A stretch of DNA of 64,000 nt, taken from contig NZ_JAFCNB010000002.1 of the NCBI RefSeq assembly GCF_017896165.1, positions 124,001-188,000 of the forward strand, in the 5' to 3' direction. Shown one piece after another: positions 33,635 to 41,686 of the stretch. The first letter of the stretch is position 1, and the number at the start of each line of letters is the position of its first letter. A program made the position numbers and the translations under genes. Source of the DNA: Microbispora oryzae. GTDB taxonomy: Bacteria > Actinomycetota > Actinomycetes > Streptosporangiales > Streptosporangiaceae. The notes below the pieces were generated by a model. It did no database searches. It saw nothing but the letters and a program-made list of their open reading frames with translations, and was not told where the DNA came from.

Positions 33635-35128
33635 GTGCTCCAGGCGCAGCTCACCCTCGACCCCGCGTTCCGCGTGGCCCCCGTGCACCGGCGGACCTTC
33701 GGCGCGTTCGTCGAGCACCTCGGCCGCTGCGTCTACACGGGGATCTACGAACCCGGTCATCCCACCGCCGACGAGGACGGTTTCCGCGGCGACGTGCTGG
33801 CCCTCGCGCGCGAGCTCGGGGTGACCACGATCCGCTACCCGGGGGGCAACTTCGTCTCCGGCTACCGCTGGGAGGACGGCGTGGGCCCGGTCGAGCGGCG
33901 GCCCCGCCGGCTCGACCTCGCCTGGCACAGCACGGAGCCGAACGAGGTCGGCGTCGACGAGTTCGTCCGGTGGACGGCCAAGGCCGGCGTCGAGCCGATG
34001 ATGGCGGTCAACCTCGGCACCCGGGGCGTCCAGGAGGCCCTCGACCTGCTGGAGTACTGCAACGTGCCGTCCGGAACCACGCTGTCGGACCTGCGGGTGG
34101 CCAACGGCGCCAAGGAGCCGCACGGCGTCCGCATGTGGTGCCTCGGCAACGAGATGGACGGGCCCTGGCAGGTGGGCCACAAGACGGCCCGTGAGTACGG
34201 ACGGCTCGCCGCCGAGACGGCCAGGGCGATGCGCATGATCGACCCGGGGCTCGAACTGGTCGCCTGCGGCAGCTCCGGCGCCTCCATGCCGACGTTCGGC
34301 GCCTGGGAGGCGACGGTCCTGGAGGAGACCTACGACCTCGTCGACTTCATCTCCTGCCACGCCTACTACGAGGAGAAGGCCGGAGACCTCGCGTCGTTCC
34401 TGGCCAGCGCGGCCGACATGGAGCACTACATCTCCTCCGTCGTCGCGACCGCCGACCACGTGCGTGCCAGGACCGGCTCGCGTAAGCGGATCAACCTGTC
34501 GTTCGACGAGTGGAACGTCTGGTACATGAGCCGGGTCCAGGCTCAGCAGCCGACCGTCGACTGGCCGGTGGCGCCGCCGCTGCTGGAGGACCACTACCAC
34601 CTCGCCGACGCCGTCGTCGTGGGCAGCCTGCTGATCACCCTGCTGCGGCACAGCGACCGGGTGACCGCCGCGAGCCTCGCCCAGCTCGTCAACGTCATCG
34701 CGCCGATCATGACGGAGCCGGGCGGCCGGGTGTGGCGGCAGACCACCTTCCACCCGTTCGCGCAGGCCGCGAGATACGCCTCCGGCGAGGTCCTGCGGGT
34801 GGAATCCCTCTCCCCCGTGCACGAGACGGCCGCGTACGGCGAGGTCCCGCTGCTCCACACCGTCGCCACCCGCGGCGACGAGGGAACCGTCCTGTTCGCC
34901 GTCAACCGTTCCGTCGAGGAGTCGCTGGAGCTGGAGATCGACGCGCGGGCGCTCGGCGACGTGCGGATCGCCGAGGTGAGCACCCTCGGCGGCGCCGACC
35001 CCTACGCCCGCAACACCGCGGACGACCCCACCCGGGTGACGCCCCGGCCCAACACCGATCACCGCTCCGACCCGCTCCGCGTGGTGCTGCCGCCGGTCTC
35101 GTGGAATGTGATCCGCCTGACCGCCTGA
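33635..35128 (+). CDS. GH51 alpha-L-arabinofuranosidase
   Basis: A 497-residue intracellular glycosidase that removes terminal arabinofuranose from arabinan or arabinoxylan. I chose GTG 33635, which follows AGGAG with 5-bp spacing; ATG 33605 upstream is in frame but less well placed. GH51 marks are RTFGAFVEHLGRCVYTGIYEP, RYPGGNFVSGYRW, WCLGNEMDGPWQ with the acid/base Glu (NE), SCHAYYEE, and FDEWNVWY with the nucleophile Glu. There is no signal peptide. It stands next to no other arabinan gene except the distant PL11 lyase, with which it could share a plant-polysaccharide role. Confidence 0.93.
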   Translation: MLQAQLTLDPAFRVAPVHRRTFGAFVEHLGRCVYTGIYEPGHPTADEDGFRGDVLALARELGVTTIRYPGGNFVSGYRWEDGVGPVERRPRRLDLAWHSTEPNEVGVDEFVRWTAKAGVEPMMAVNLGTRGVQEALDLLEYCNVPSGTTLSDLRVANGAKEPHGVRMWCLGNEMDGPWQVGHKTAREYGRLAAETARAMRMIDPGLELVACGSSGASMPTFGAWEATVLEETYDLVDFISCHAYYEEKAGDLASFLASAADMEHYISSVVATADHVRARTGSRKRINLSFDEWNVWYMSRVQAQQPTVDWPVAPPLLEDHYHLADAVVVGSLLITLLRHSDRVTAASLAQLVNVIAPIMTEPGGRVWRQTTFHPFAQAARYASGEVLRVESLSPVHETAAYGEVPLLHTVATRGDEGTVLFAVNRSVEESLELEIDARALGDVRIAEVSTLGGADPYARNTADDPTRVTPRPNTDHRSDPLRVVLPPVSWNVIRLTA

Positions 35129-35151
35129 CCTCCGTCTCCCGGGGCTACGAT

Positions 35152-35161
35152 CGATATATCG
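35152..35161. promoter_or_regulatory. Palindrome upstream of P450 gene
   Basis: The perfect 10-bp palindrome CGATATATCG lies 27 bp upstream of the P450 start, in an AT-rich island unlike the surrounding sequence. It could be a repressor site or part of a -10 region. Confidence 0.35.
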
Positions 35162-35188
35162 GTAAATTGGATCTTTCGGGGAGGGCAC

Positions 35189-36391
35189 GTGAGCGACACG
35201 GCGGCGCCGCCACTGTTCATGCGGCGGGACGGGTTCGCGCCCGACTCGGAGCTCGGGCGGCTGCGGGACGAGGAGGGCGTGCGGAAGACGCCGACGATCT
35301 TCGGCCGCGAGGTCTGGCTGGTGACCCGGCACGCGGATGTCCGGCAGGTGCTGAGCGACCACGAGCGGTTCAGCATCCAGCAGGTTCCCCCCGTGGCCAC
35401 CGCGCCGCCGATGAGCGAGGAGCAGGCCGCCTACCTCCGGGCCGGCAACCTGCTCGCGCTCGATCCCCCCGACCACACCCGGCTCCGCCGCATGCTGGCC
35501 GGGGAGTTCACCGGCCGCCGGATCCGCCGGTTGGAGCCGCGGGTCCGGGAGATCGTCGACGACCACCTCGACGCCCTGGAGCGCGGCGGATCTCCGGCCG
35601 ACCTCGTGGCGTCGTTCGCGCTGCCGGTCCCCTCGCTGGTCATCTGCGAGCTGCTCGGCGTGCCGTACGAGGACCGGGCGGACTTCCAGGAGCGGTCGCG
35701 GCTGATCCTTGACCTGTCCGAGCCCATCGAGCGGCGCCGCGCCGCCAACATCGACGCCAGGGGCTACATCACCGAGCTGGTCGACCGCAAGCGGGCGGCG
35801 CCGGACGACTCGCTGCTCGGCATGCTGGTGCGCGAGCACGGCGACGACCTGACCGACGCGGAGCTGAGCGGCATCGGCATGCTGCTGCTGATGGCCGGGC
35901 ACGAGACCACCTCGAACATGCTTGGCCTCGGCACGCTGGCCCTGCTGCGCCACCCCGACCAGCTCAAGCTGATGCGCGACCGGCCCGAGACGGTCGAGGG
36001 CGCGGTCGACGCCGCGGTGGAGGAGCTGCTGCGCTGGCTCAGCGTCGTCCACGCGGGCACGTTCAAGGTCACCACGACCGAGGTGACGATCGGCGGCCAG
36101 ACGATCGGCCCGGGTGAGCTGGTGGTCTGCTCCCTGCCCGCCGCCAACCGCGACCCCGCTTTCATGCCCGACCCGGAGACGCTCGACCTGACCAGGGACG
36201 CGGCGGGCCACGTCGCGTTCGGCCACGGGGTGCACCACTGCCTCGGCGCGCCGCTCGCCCGGATGGAGCTGCGCATCGCGTTCCCCGCGTTGCTGCGCCG
36301 CTTCCCCGGGCTGCGCCTGGCCGGTCCCGAGCCCGACTACCGGGAGTTCAACATCGTCTACGGCGTGGAGTCGCTGCTCGTGGCCTGGTAG
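35189..36391 (+). CDS. Cytochrome P450
   Basis: A 400-residue soluble bacterial P450 (CYP105/107-like class). The oxygen-binding I-helix motif is MAGHETTSN (about residues 234-242), the ExxR motif is EELLRW (about 278), and the haem-binding loop is FGHGVHHCLGAPLAR (about 346-360) with the axial Cys. GTG 35189 follows GGGGAGGG. No ferredoxin or ferredoxin reductase gene is adjacent, so electrons must come from elsewhere. The substrate is unknown. An AT-rich palindrome sits in its promoter region. Confidence 0.93.
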   Translation: MSDTAAPPLFMRRDGFAPDSELGRLRDEEGVRKTPTIFGREVWLVTRHADVRQVLSDHERFSIQQVPPVATAPPMSEEQAAYLRAGNLLALDPPDHTRLRRMLAGEFTGRRIRRLEPRVREIVDDHLDALERGGSPADLVASFALPVPSLVICELLGVPYEDRADFQERSRLILDLSEPIERRRAANIDARGYITELVDRKRAAPDDSLLGMLVREHGDDLTDAELSGIGMLLLMAGHETTSNMLGLGTLALLRHPDQLKLMRDRPETVEGAVDAAVEELLRWLSVVHAGTFKVTTTEVTIGGQTIGPGELVVCSLPAANRDPAFMPDPETLDLTRDAAGHVAFGHGVHHCLGAPLARMELRIAFPALLRRFPGLRLAGPEPDYREFNIVYGVESLLVAW

Positions 36392-36409
36392 CCGATCGGG
36401 GACCGTGGG

Positions 36410-37243
36410 TCAGGCGAGCCGCGTCACCTCCACCCTGACCTCCTGGTGGCTCGGCGGGCCCTGGTAGACGCCCTTGATGGGCGGCACGTCGGCGTAGTCG
36501 CGTCCCCTGGCCACCACGACGTAGGGCTCACCGGCCCTGGTGCGGTTGGTGGGGTCGAGGGCGTTCCACTGCCCGGTCCAGTACTCGACCCAGGCGTGGC
36601 TCTGCCCGACGACCGTCTCGCCCACGGCGGCGTCCGGCTGCGGGTGCAGGTAGCCGGAGACGTACCTCGCGGGGACGCCGGCGGCGCGCAGCAACGCCAC
36701 CGTGAGGTGGGCCATGTCCTGGCAGACACCCTTGCCGTGCTCCCACGCCTCCTGCGCGCTGGTGCTCACGCCGGTCGCGCCCGGCACATAGGCGACCTCC
36801 TCGTTGACGTTCCAGGCGATGGCCTCGGCGGCATCGTGCGGGTCGCGGCCGGCGGCCCGCTCGCGCGCCGCCTCGGCCAGCTCCGCCGAGACCGTGGTGT
36901 ACGGCGTGGAGCGGAGCATCTCGGTGACCGGCCCGCCGGCGGCGCGGAGCTCGTCCCAGCCGAGCGGCGGGGCGAGCGGCGCCGGCGGGAAGGTCTCGAC
37001 CCGGCTGACGGAGGTGACCGTCAGCGACCGGTGCGGGTTCGGCAGGTCGAAGACGCCGACCAGCGTCCCCCAGTGATCGGTGTACGTCCAGACCGGCGTG
37101 GCCGGCTCGACGATCAGGCGCCGTTCGAGCGCGATCTGCCCGCGGTCGTCCGCGGGCGACATCCTGACCTCGTTGTAGGACGCGGCCGCCGTGCCCTCGT
37201 AGTCGAAGCGGGTGACATGGACGATCTTCATACGCCAGCCCAT
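36410..37243 (-). CDS. Transglutaminase-like cysteine peptidase
   Basis: A 277-residue protein with a bacterial transglutaminase N-terminal domain (VTRFDYEGTAAASYNEVRM) and a catalytic core: Cys in HGKGVCQDMAHL (about residue 165), His in GQSHAWVEYW and Asp in LDPTNRTRAG. ATG 37243 follows AGGAGG and overlaps the end of the alpha-E gene by 16 bp. It is the third gene of an operon with an ATP-grasp and an alpha-E protein. This triad is known in many bacteria and has been proposed to make and cleave a peptide or amide-linked tag, but its product is unknown. Confidence 0.88.
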   Translation of the reverse strand: MGWRMKIVHVTRFDYEGTAAASYNEVRMSPADDRGQIALERRLIVEPATPVWTYTDHWGTLVGVFDLPNPHRSLTVTSVSRVETFPPAPLAPPLGWDELRAAGGPVTEMLRSTPYTTVSAELAEAARERAAGRDPHDAAEAIAWNVNEEVAYVPGATGVSTSAQEAWEHGKGVCQDMAHLTVALLRAAGVPARYVSGYLHPQPDAAVGETVVGQSHAWVEYWTGQWNALDPTNRTRAGEPYVVVARGRDYADVPPIKGVYQGPPSHQEVRVEVTRLA

Positions 37244-38193
37244 GCCGAGCCTCCTCTCACCCAGCCCGCCGGGGCGGTGTGCTGGAAGAAACGGCCGGTG
37301 ATCGCGCCGGTGGCCGCCGTGACCGCCTCCTGCAGCGCCGACAGGATCTCGGGCAGCCCGGCGGGCAGCGCGTCCGCCTCCGTGTACTCCAGGGTCGTGC
37401 GGATCCGGCCGATGGCGGCGCGCGCGGGGTCGGCCATGCCGGCCCGGCCGAGGTAGGGGGCCAGCTCGGCGAGGCACCGCTCGGTCGTGGTCAGGGCGTG
37501 CATGACCGAGCGGGGGAACAGCCGGTCCAGCAGCAGGAACTCCACCACCCGGTCCCGGTCGCCCCGATGGATGCGGGTGAACGACTCGTCGGCTCCGCAC
37601 GCCTCAAGCAGGAGCCGCCAGGTCGGCGACGCCGGATCGGACGGGTCCGCGACGGACGAGTGATAGACCGCGAGCAGCCGGGAGGTCATGTCCGCCCGCT
37701 CCAGGCTCCGGCCGAGCACGATGAAGCGCCAGCCGTCGTCCCTGCTCATCGTGGCGTCGGCCAGCCCGGAGAACATCGCCGCCCGCTCCCGGACGTACCG
37801 GAGGAAGACGTGCGGCCCGAGCCGCTCGGCGTCGCCGCGCACGACCGGGAGCTCGTTCCAGGTGACGTTGAGGCACTCCCACGCCTCGCTGGAGATGATG
37901 TCCCGCACGCCCCGGGCGTTCTCTCTCGCCGCGCGGACACACCCGGCGATCGAGCTCGGTTCCCCCGCGTCGTAGGCCAGCCGCCGCACCATCGTCTCGG
38001 CGGTCGGGGGCCGGCTGTCCCCCGGCTCGCCGGGGTGACCGAGGATGGCGAACACCGCGGAGCCGTCCTCCTCCCCGGCGAGCGACCGGCGCAGCGCGAC
38101 GTCGAGGAGCCGGGCGATGTCGTCTGCGCGCTCCACGTATCGGCCGATCCAGTACAGCGTCTCCGCGATGCGGCTGAGCAGCTCCCTGTTCAT
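37228..38193 (-). CDS. Alpha-E domain protein
   Basis: A 321-residue all-helical protein of the alpha-E (DUF403) family. The N-terminus LLSRIAETLYWIGRYVERADDIARLLD is the family hallmark, and related RFIVLGRSLERADMTSRLL appears in the second half, an internal repeat. No catalytic residue is known for the family. It lies 26 bp downstream of the ATP-grasp gene and overlaps the transglutaminase gene, so the three are co-translated. Confidence 0.88.
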   Translation of the reverse strand: MNRELLSRIAETLYWIGRYVERADDIARLLDVALRRSLAGEEDGSAVFAILGHPGEPGDSRPPTAETMVRRLAYDAGEPSSIAGCVRAARENARGVRDIISSEAWECLNVTWNELPVVRGDAERLGPHVFLRYVRERAAMFSGLADATMSRDDGWRFIVLGRSLERADMTSRLLAVYHSSVADPSDPASPTWRLLLEACGADESFTRIHRGDRDRVVEFLLLDRLFPRSVMHALTTTERCLAELAPYLGRAGMADPARAAIGRIRTTLEYTEADALPAGLPEILSALQEAVTAATGAITGRFFQHTAPAGWVRGGSAWAGV

Positions 38194-38219
38194 CGGGCCT
38201 CCCCCATGGTCCCTTTCCA

Positions 38220-39752
38220 TCATTGCTGCTCGGCGTCCCACGCCGCCCTGCGGCTCGGCTCCCACCAGGCCGGGGGCGCGGCCCCTCGCAGCGCGGCCGG
38301 CTGTGGTGGTGGTGCCGGCCGGGCGGGCTCGTCCGGCAGGACCCACGTGTCCTTGGAGCCGCCCCCCTGGCTGGAGTTGACCACCAGCTCGCCCTCCGGC
38401 AGGGCCACGCGGGTGAGCCCGCCGGGCAGCAGCCACACGTCGTCCCCGTCGTTGACGGCGAACGGGCGCAGGTCCACATGCCGGGGACGCGGCCGGTCGC
38501 CGATCATGCTGGGCGACGTCGACAGGGCCACCGGCCGCTGCGCCACCCAGCCGCGCGGGTCGGACCGTACCGCCCGGGCCAGCGCCGCGAGCGTCTGCTC
38601 CGACGCCCGGGGCCCGATCACGATGCCCTTCCCCCCGGCGCCGTCCACGGGCTTGAGCACGAGGTCGCCCAGGTTGCCGAGGACCCAGTCGAGCATGCCG
38701 GCGTCCTCCAGCCGGTAGGACTCCACATTCGGGATCAGCGGCTCCTCTCCCAGGTAGTAGCGCATGAGGTCGGGGACGTAGGTGTAGATCAGCTTGTCGT
38801 CCGCCACCCCGTTGCCCACGGCGTTGGCGATCGCCACGTTGCCCGAGCGGGCGGCGTTGAGCAGGCCGGGGCAGCCAAGGGTGGAGTCCCAGCGGAAGTG
38901 CAGCGGGTCCAGGTACTCGTCGTCGACCCGCCGGTAGATGACGTGGACCGGCCGCCTGCCGTTCGTCGTCACCATGTGCACCCGGTTGTTCTCGCAGACC
39001 AGGTCGCGGCCCTCCACGAGCTCCACGCCCATGAGGCGGGCCAGGAGGGCGTGCTCGAAGTAGGCCGCGTTGTAGACCCCGGGCGTGAGGACGACCACGG
39101 TCGGGTCGTTCACGTGGTCGGGCGCGGCCTTGCGCAGCGCGGCCAGGAGGCGGCCCGGATATTCGTCGACCGGGCGGACCCGCTGCTCCGCGAAGAGCGC
39201 CGGCAGCGTGCGGCTCATCGCCAGCCTGTTCTCCAGAACGTAGCTCACCCCGCTCGGGGTGCGGACGTTGTCCTCAAGCACCCGGAAGTCGCCGCGCTCG
39301 TCCCTGACGATGTCGATGCCCGCGACGTGCACCCGTACCCGCACGGAGATGCCGTCGGCGACCCGGTGGAAGTGCGGCGAGGAGTGCAGCAGCCGCCACG
39401 GCACCACCCCGTCGTGGAACACCTGGCGCGCGCCGTAGACGTCGTCGAGGAACGCCTCCAGCGTGCGCACCCGCTGCCGTACGGCCCGGGCGATCAGATC
39501 CCATTCGGCCGCGTCGAGCACGCGGGGGATGAGATCGAGCGGAAAGGGACGTTCCTCGCCCGCGTAGTCGAACGTCACCCCCCGGTCGGTGAAGACACGG
39601 GCGAGCTGGTCGGCGCGGTGACGCAGCTCGTCGGCCCCCAGCGGTTGCAGGGCCGCGAACAGCCCCTGGTAGGCCGGACGGGGCAGGCCCGGCCGCTCGA
39701 ACATCTCGTCCCACGCGTCGGCCAGGGCATATGAGTCGAATATGTCGGCCAT
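38220..39752 (-). CDS. Circularly permuted ATP-grasp type 2 protein
   Basis: A 510-residue protein of the circularly permuted ATP-grasp family (DUF404/DUF407). Marks are WRLLHSSPHFHRVADGI, RVLEDNVRTPSGVSYVLENR, VVLTPGVYNAAYFEH, GNGVADDKLIYTYVPD, and VLKPVDGAGGKGIVIGP for ATP binding. The C-terminus has ARPAPPPQPAALRG, a Pro-rich tail. ATP-grasp enzymes make amide bonds, so this one probably forms a peptide that the operon's transglutaminase then processes. It leads the three-gene operon; decameric direct repeats lie 80-125 bp upstream. Confidence 0.88.
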   Translation of the reverse strand: MADIFDSYALADAWDEMFERPGLPRPAYQGLFAALQPLGADELRHRADQLARVFTDRGVTFDYAGEERPFPLDLIPRVLDAAEWDLIARAVRQRVRTLEAFLDDVYGARQVFHDGVVPWRLLHSSPHFHRVADGISVRVRVHVAGIDIVRDERGDFRVLEDNVRTPSGVSYVLENRLAMSRTLPALFAEQRVRPVDEYPGRLLAALRKAAPDHVNDPTVVVLTPGVYNAAYFEHALLARLMGVELVEGRDLVCENNRVHMVTTNGRRPVHVIYRRVDDEYLDPLHFRWDSTLGCPGLLNAARSGNVAIANAVGNGVADDKLIYTYVPDLMRYYLGEEPLIPNVESYRLEDAGMLDWVLGNLGDLVLKPVDGAGGKGIVIGPRASEQTLAALARAVRSDPRGWVAQRPVALSTSPSMIGDRPRPRHVDLRPFAVNDGDDVWLLPGGLTRVALPEGELVVNSSQGGGSKDTWVLPDEPARPAPPPQPAALRGAAPPAWWEPSRRAAWDAEQQ

Positions 39753-39811
39753 GTGCGGAGCGTAGGAACCCTATGTTTCCGCCGATGGGGAGGTATGTAT
39801 CAAGTCGATGG

Positions 39812-39827
39812 CCGGGCCGTTGCCCGG
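39812..39827 (-). terminator. Small hairpin after the Ser/Thr kinase gene
   Basis: CCGGGC/GCCCGG stem with CGTT loop, about 50 bp past the kinase stop codon on the minus strand. Confidence 0.4.
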
Positions 39828-39832
39828 GGCCT

Positions 39833-39880
39833 TGTCACAGTCTGTCACAGTCCACCACAGAATGTCACAGTCTTGTCACC
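39833..39880. promoter_or_regulatory. Ten-bp-phased TGTCACAG direct repeats
   Basis: TGTCACAG occurs at 39833, 39843 and 39863, with a degenerate CCACAG at 39855 and TGTCAC at 39874. The 10-bp phasing places the units on one helix face. The array overlaps the kinase stop codon and lies 80-125 bp upstream of the ATP-grasp operon start. Confidence 0.4.
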
Positions 39881-41501
39881 GATAGCCGTAGCAGTAGTTA
39901 GACCTGCCCTTGAACCGGTGGAAGGCGTCGGCCTCGTGGAAGCGCCAGCGGCACCCGGCGTCGCGCATGCCCTGGGTGAGGAACATCGTGTCGCCCTTCC
40001 GCTTCACGCAGTAGGCGCCCGGGCTGGGGGTCGTGCGGTACTCGACCCACTCCCAGCCGAGTGACACGCAGTATTCGGTGAAGTGGCCGGGGCCGAGTTC
40101 CACGACCCGCTTCGCCGGCGGCGTCGGCGAGGGCCGGTCCGGCGGCGTGGCCGGCGGGGCGGAGGGGGACGGCTTGGGGGCGGGCGTGCCGCCCCGGGTC
40201 GGCCTCGCCGTGGTGGTGCGGACCGGCCGCCGGGTCGCGGGTGGGGTCGTGGGGCGGGAGCCGGGCGAGTGCGCCGGCTTGGCCGCGGAGCCGTTCCCGG
40301 CGGCGCCTCCTGCCGTGGCCCGGGGGGTGACGGGCCCGTCGGCGGGGGCCGCCCCTGGGCCCGCGGCGGACGGGGTGAGCGCGCCGGCCGTGCCGGTGAC
40401 CGCGTTCGCGTCCCGCCGCGCCGCCACGTGGGCCGGCGGCAGCATCGTGACGACGAGCACGGCAGTGGCCGCCGCCGCGGCGACGACCGCCGACACGGCC
40501 GCCGCCCTGATCCGGCGGCGCCGCCCGGCCGCCCGATCCGCGGGTTCCGTGGTGGGTCCCGTACCCGTCCCCCTGGGACCGGTGGGCCCCGTGGACGCGG
40601 AACCGGCGGACGCTGATCCTTCGGACGGGGATGCCTTAGACGCTGATCCGGTGGACGCTGATCCGGTGGGCTTGCCCGCCGCCGGCTCGTCGTGCCGCAT
40701 CCGGACGAGATGGTCGAGCACCTCCTGGGCGGACGGCCGTCCGGCCGGGTCCTTGGCCAGGCAACGGACCAGCAGCCCGTGCAGCGGTCCCTCGACCCCG
40801 TCGAGGTCGGGCTCCTGGTAGAGCAGCCGGTTGATGATCGCGGGGATGGCGTCGGACCCGAACGGCGGCCGGCCGACGGCGGCGAACGCCATGGTGGACG
40901 CCCACGCGAAGATGTCGAGCGCGAAGGTCAGCTCGCCCGCCGCCACCTGCTCCGGCGCCATGAAGGCGGGGGTGCCGACGACCTGGCTGGTCATCGTGCT
41001 CGTGCCCGCCAGGGCACGGGCGATCCCGAAGTCGATGACGCGGGGGCCGTCCGGTCCGAGCAGCACGTTCTGCGGCTTGAAGTCGCGGTGGATGACCCCC
41101 GCGTCGTGCAGCGCGACGAGGGCGGTGGCCGTGCCGATCGCGAGCCGTTCGAGCGCGCTGCCCGCGCGCGGGCCCTCCGCCGTCACCACCTCGTGCAGCG
41201 CCGGGCCGGGCACGTACTCGCTGACGATGTAGGGCCGGCTGCCCTCCATGCCGAATTCCAGCACCTGGGCGGTGCAGAAGCGGGCGACCCGCCGGGCCAG
41301 CTCCGCCTCGCGGGCGAACCCCTCACGGGCCGCCGGGTCCTGCCCGAGCCGGGCATGGAAGAGTTTCACCGCGACGGGCTCTCCGCTCTCCGTCTCCCCC
41401 AGGTAGACGGCGCCCTGGCCGCCCTCGCCGAGCCTGCCGGTGATGCGATACGACCCGAGGCGTACGGGATCGCCGGGCTCCAGCGGCTGCGCGACCGGCA
41501 T
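39876..41501 (-). CDS. Membrane Ser/Thr protein kinase (PASTA-less)
   Basis: A 541-residue receptor-type kinase. The kinase domain covers about residues 15-275, with GEGGQGAVYLG (glycine loop), VAVKLF (Lys), IHRDFKPQN (catalytic loop) and DFGIAR followed by the activation loop STMTSQVVGTPAFMAPEQ. A Ser/Ala/Gly juxtamembrane segment with GSAS repeats follows, then one transmembrane helix (about 327-350), a Pro/Thr-rich external linker, and a C-terminal domain of about 75 residues with three Cys (EYCVSLGWEWVEY, YCVKRKGDTMF, AGCRW). That last domain probably senses a ligand at the cell surface. It is divergent from the hybrid histidine kinase. Confidence 0.88.
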   Translation of the reverse strand: MPVAQPLEPGDPVRLGSYRITGRLGEGGQGAVYLGETESGEPVAVKLFHARLGQDPAAREGFAREAELARRVARFCTAQVLEFGMEGSRPYIVSEYVPGPALHEVVTAEGPRAGSALERLAIGTATALVALHDAGVIHRDFKPQNVLLGPDGPRVIDFGIARALAGTSTMTSQVVGTPAFMAPEQVAAGELTFALDIFAWASTMAFAAVGRPPFGSDAIPAIINRLLYQEPDLDGVEGPLHGLLVRCLAKDPAGRPSAQEVLDHLVRMRHDEPAAGKPTGSASTGSASKASPSEGSASAGSASTGPTGPRGTGTGPTTEPADRAAGRRRRIRAAAVSAVVAAAAATAVLVVTMLPPAHVAARRDANAVTGTAGALTPSAAGPGAAPADGPVTPRATAGGAAGNGSAAKPAHSPGSRPTTPPATRRPVRTTTARPTRGGTPAPKPSPSAPPATPPDRPSPTPPAKRVVELGPGHFTEYCVSLGWEWVEYRTTPSPGAYCVKRKGDTMFLTQGMRDAGCRWRFHEADAFHRFKGRSNYCYGYR

Positions 41502-41686
41502 CGACTCTCCGCGTGGGGGTAGACGGCACGTCGGTGGAGACTCTAACCACTCGGGCCGGAATCGGCCTCCGGAAAGGACCTTTACCCAGCCGGGACGTTT
41601 TCCACAGGCCGTCGACGAGCCCGGACGGGAACGGCCTCGATTTATATGCTTTCTTTTCACGGCTCTACGGCGAACGTGAGGTTGGC

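Noticed and set aside
33575-36238. Minus-strand frame of 887 codons across the GH51 and P450 genes
   Set aside because: It spans two well-supported plus-strand genes and their promoter gap, and its translation has no domain character.
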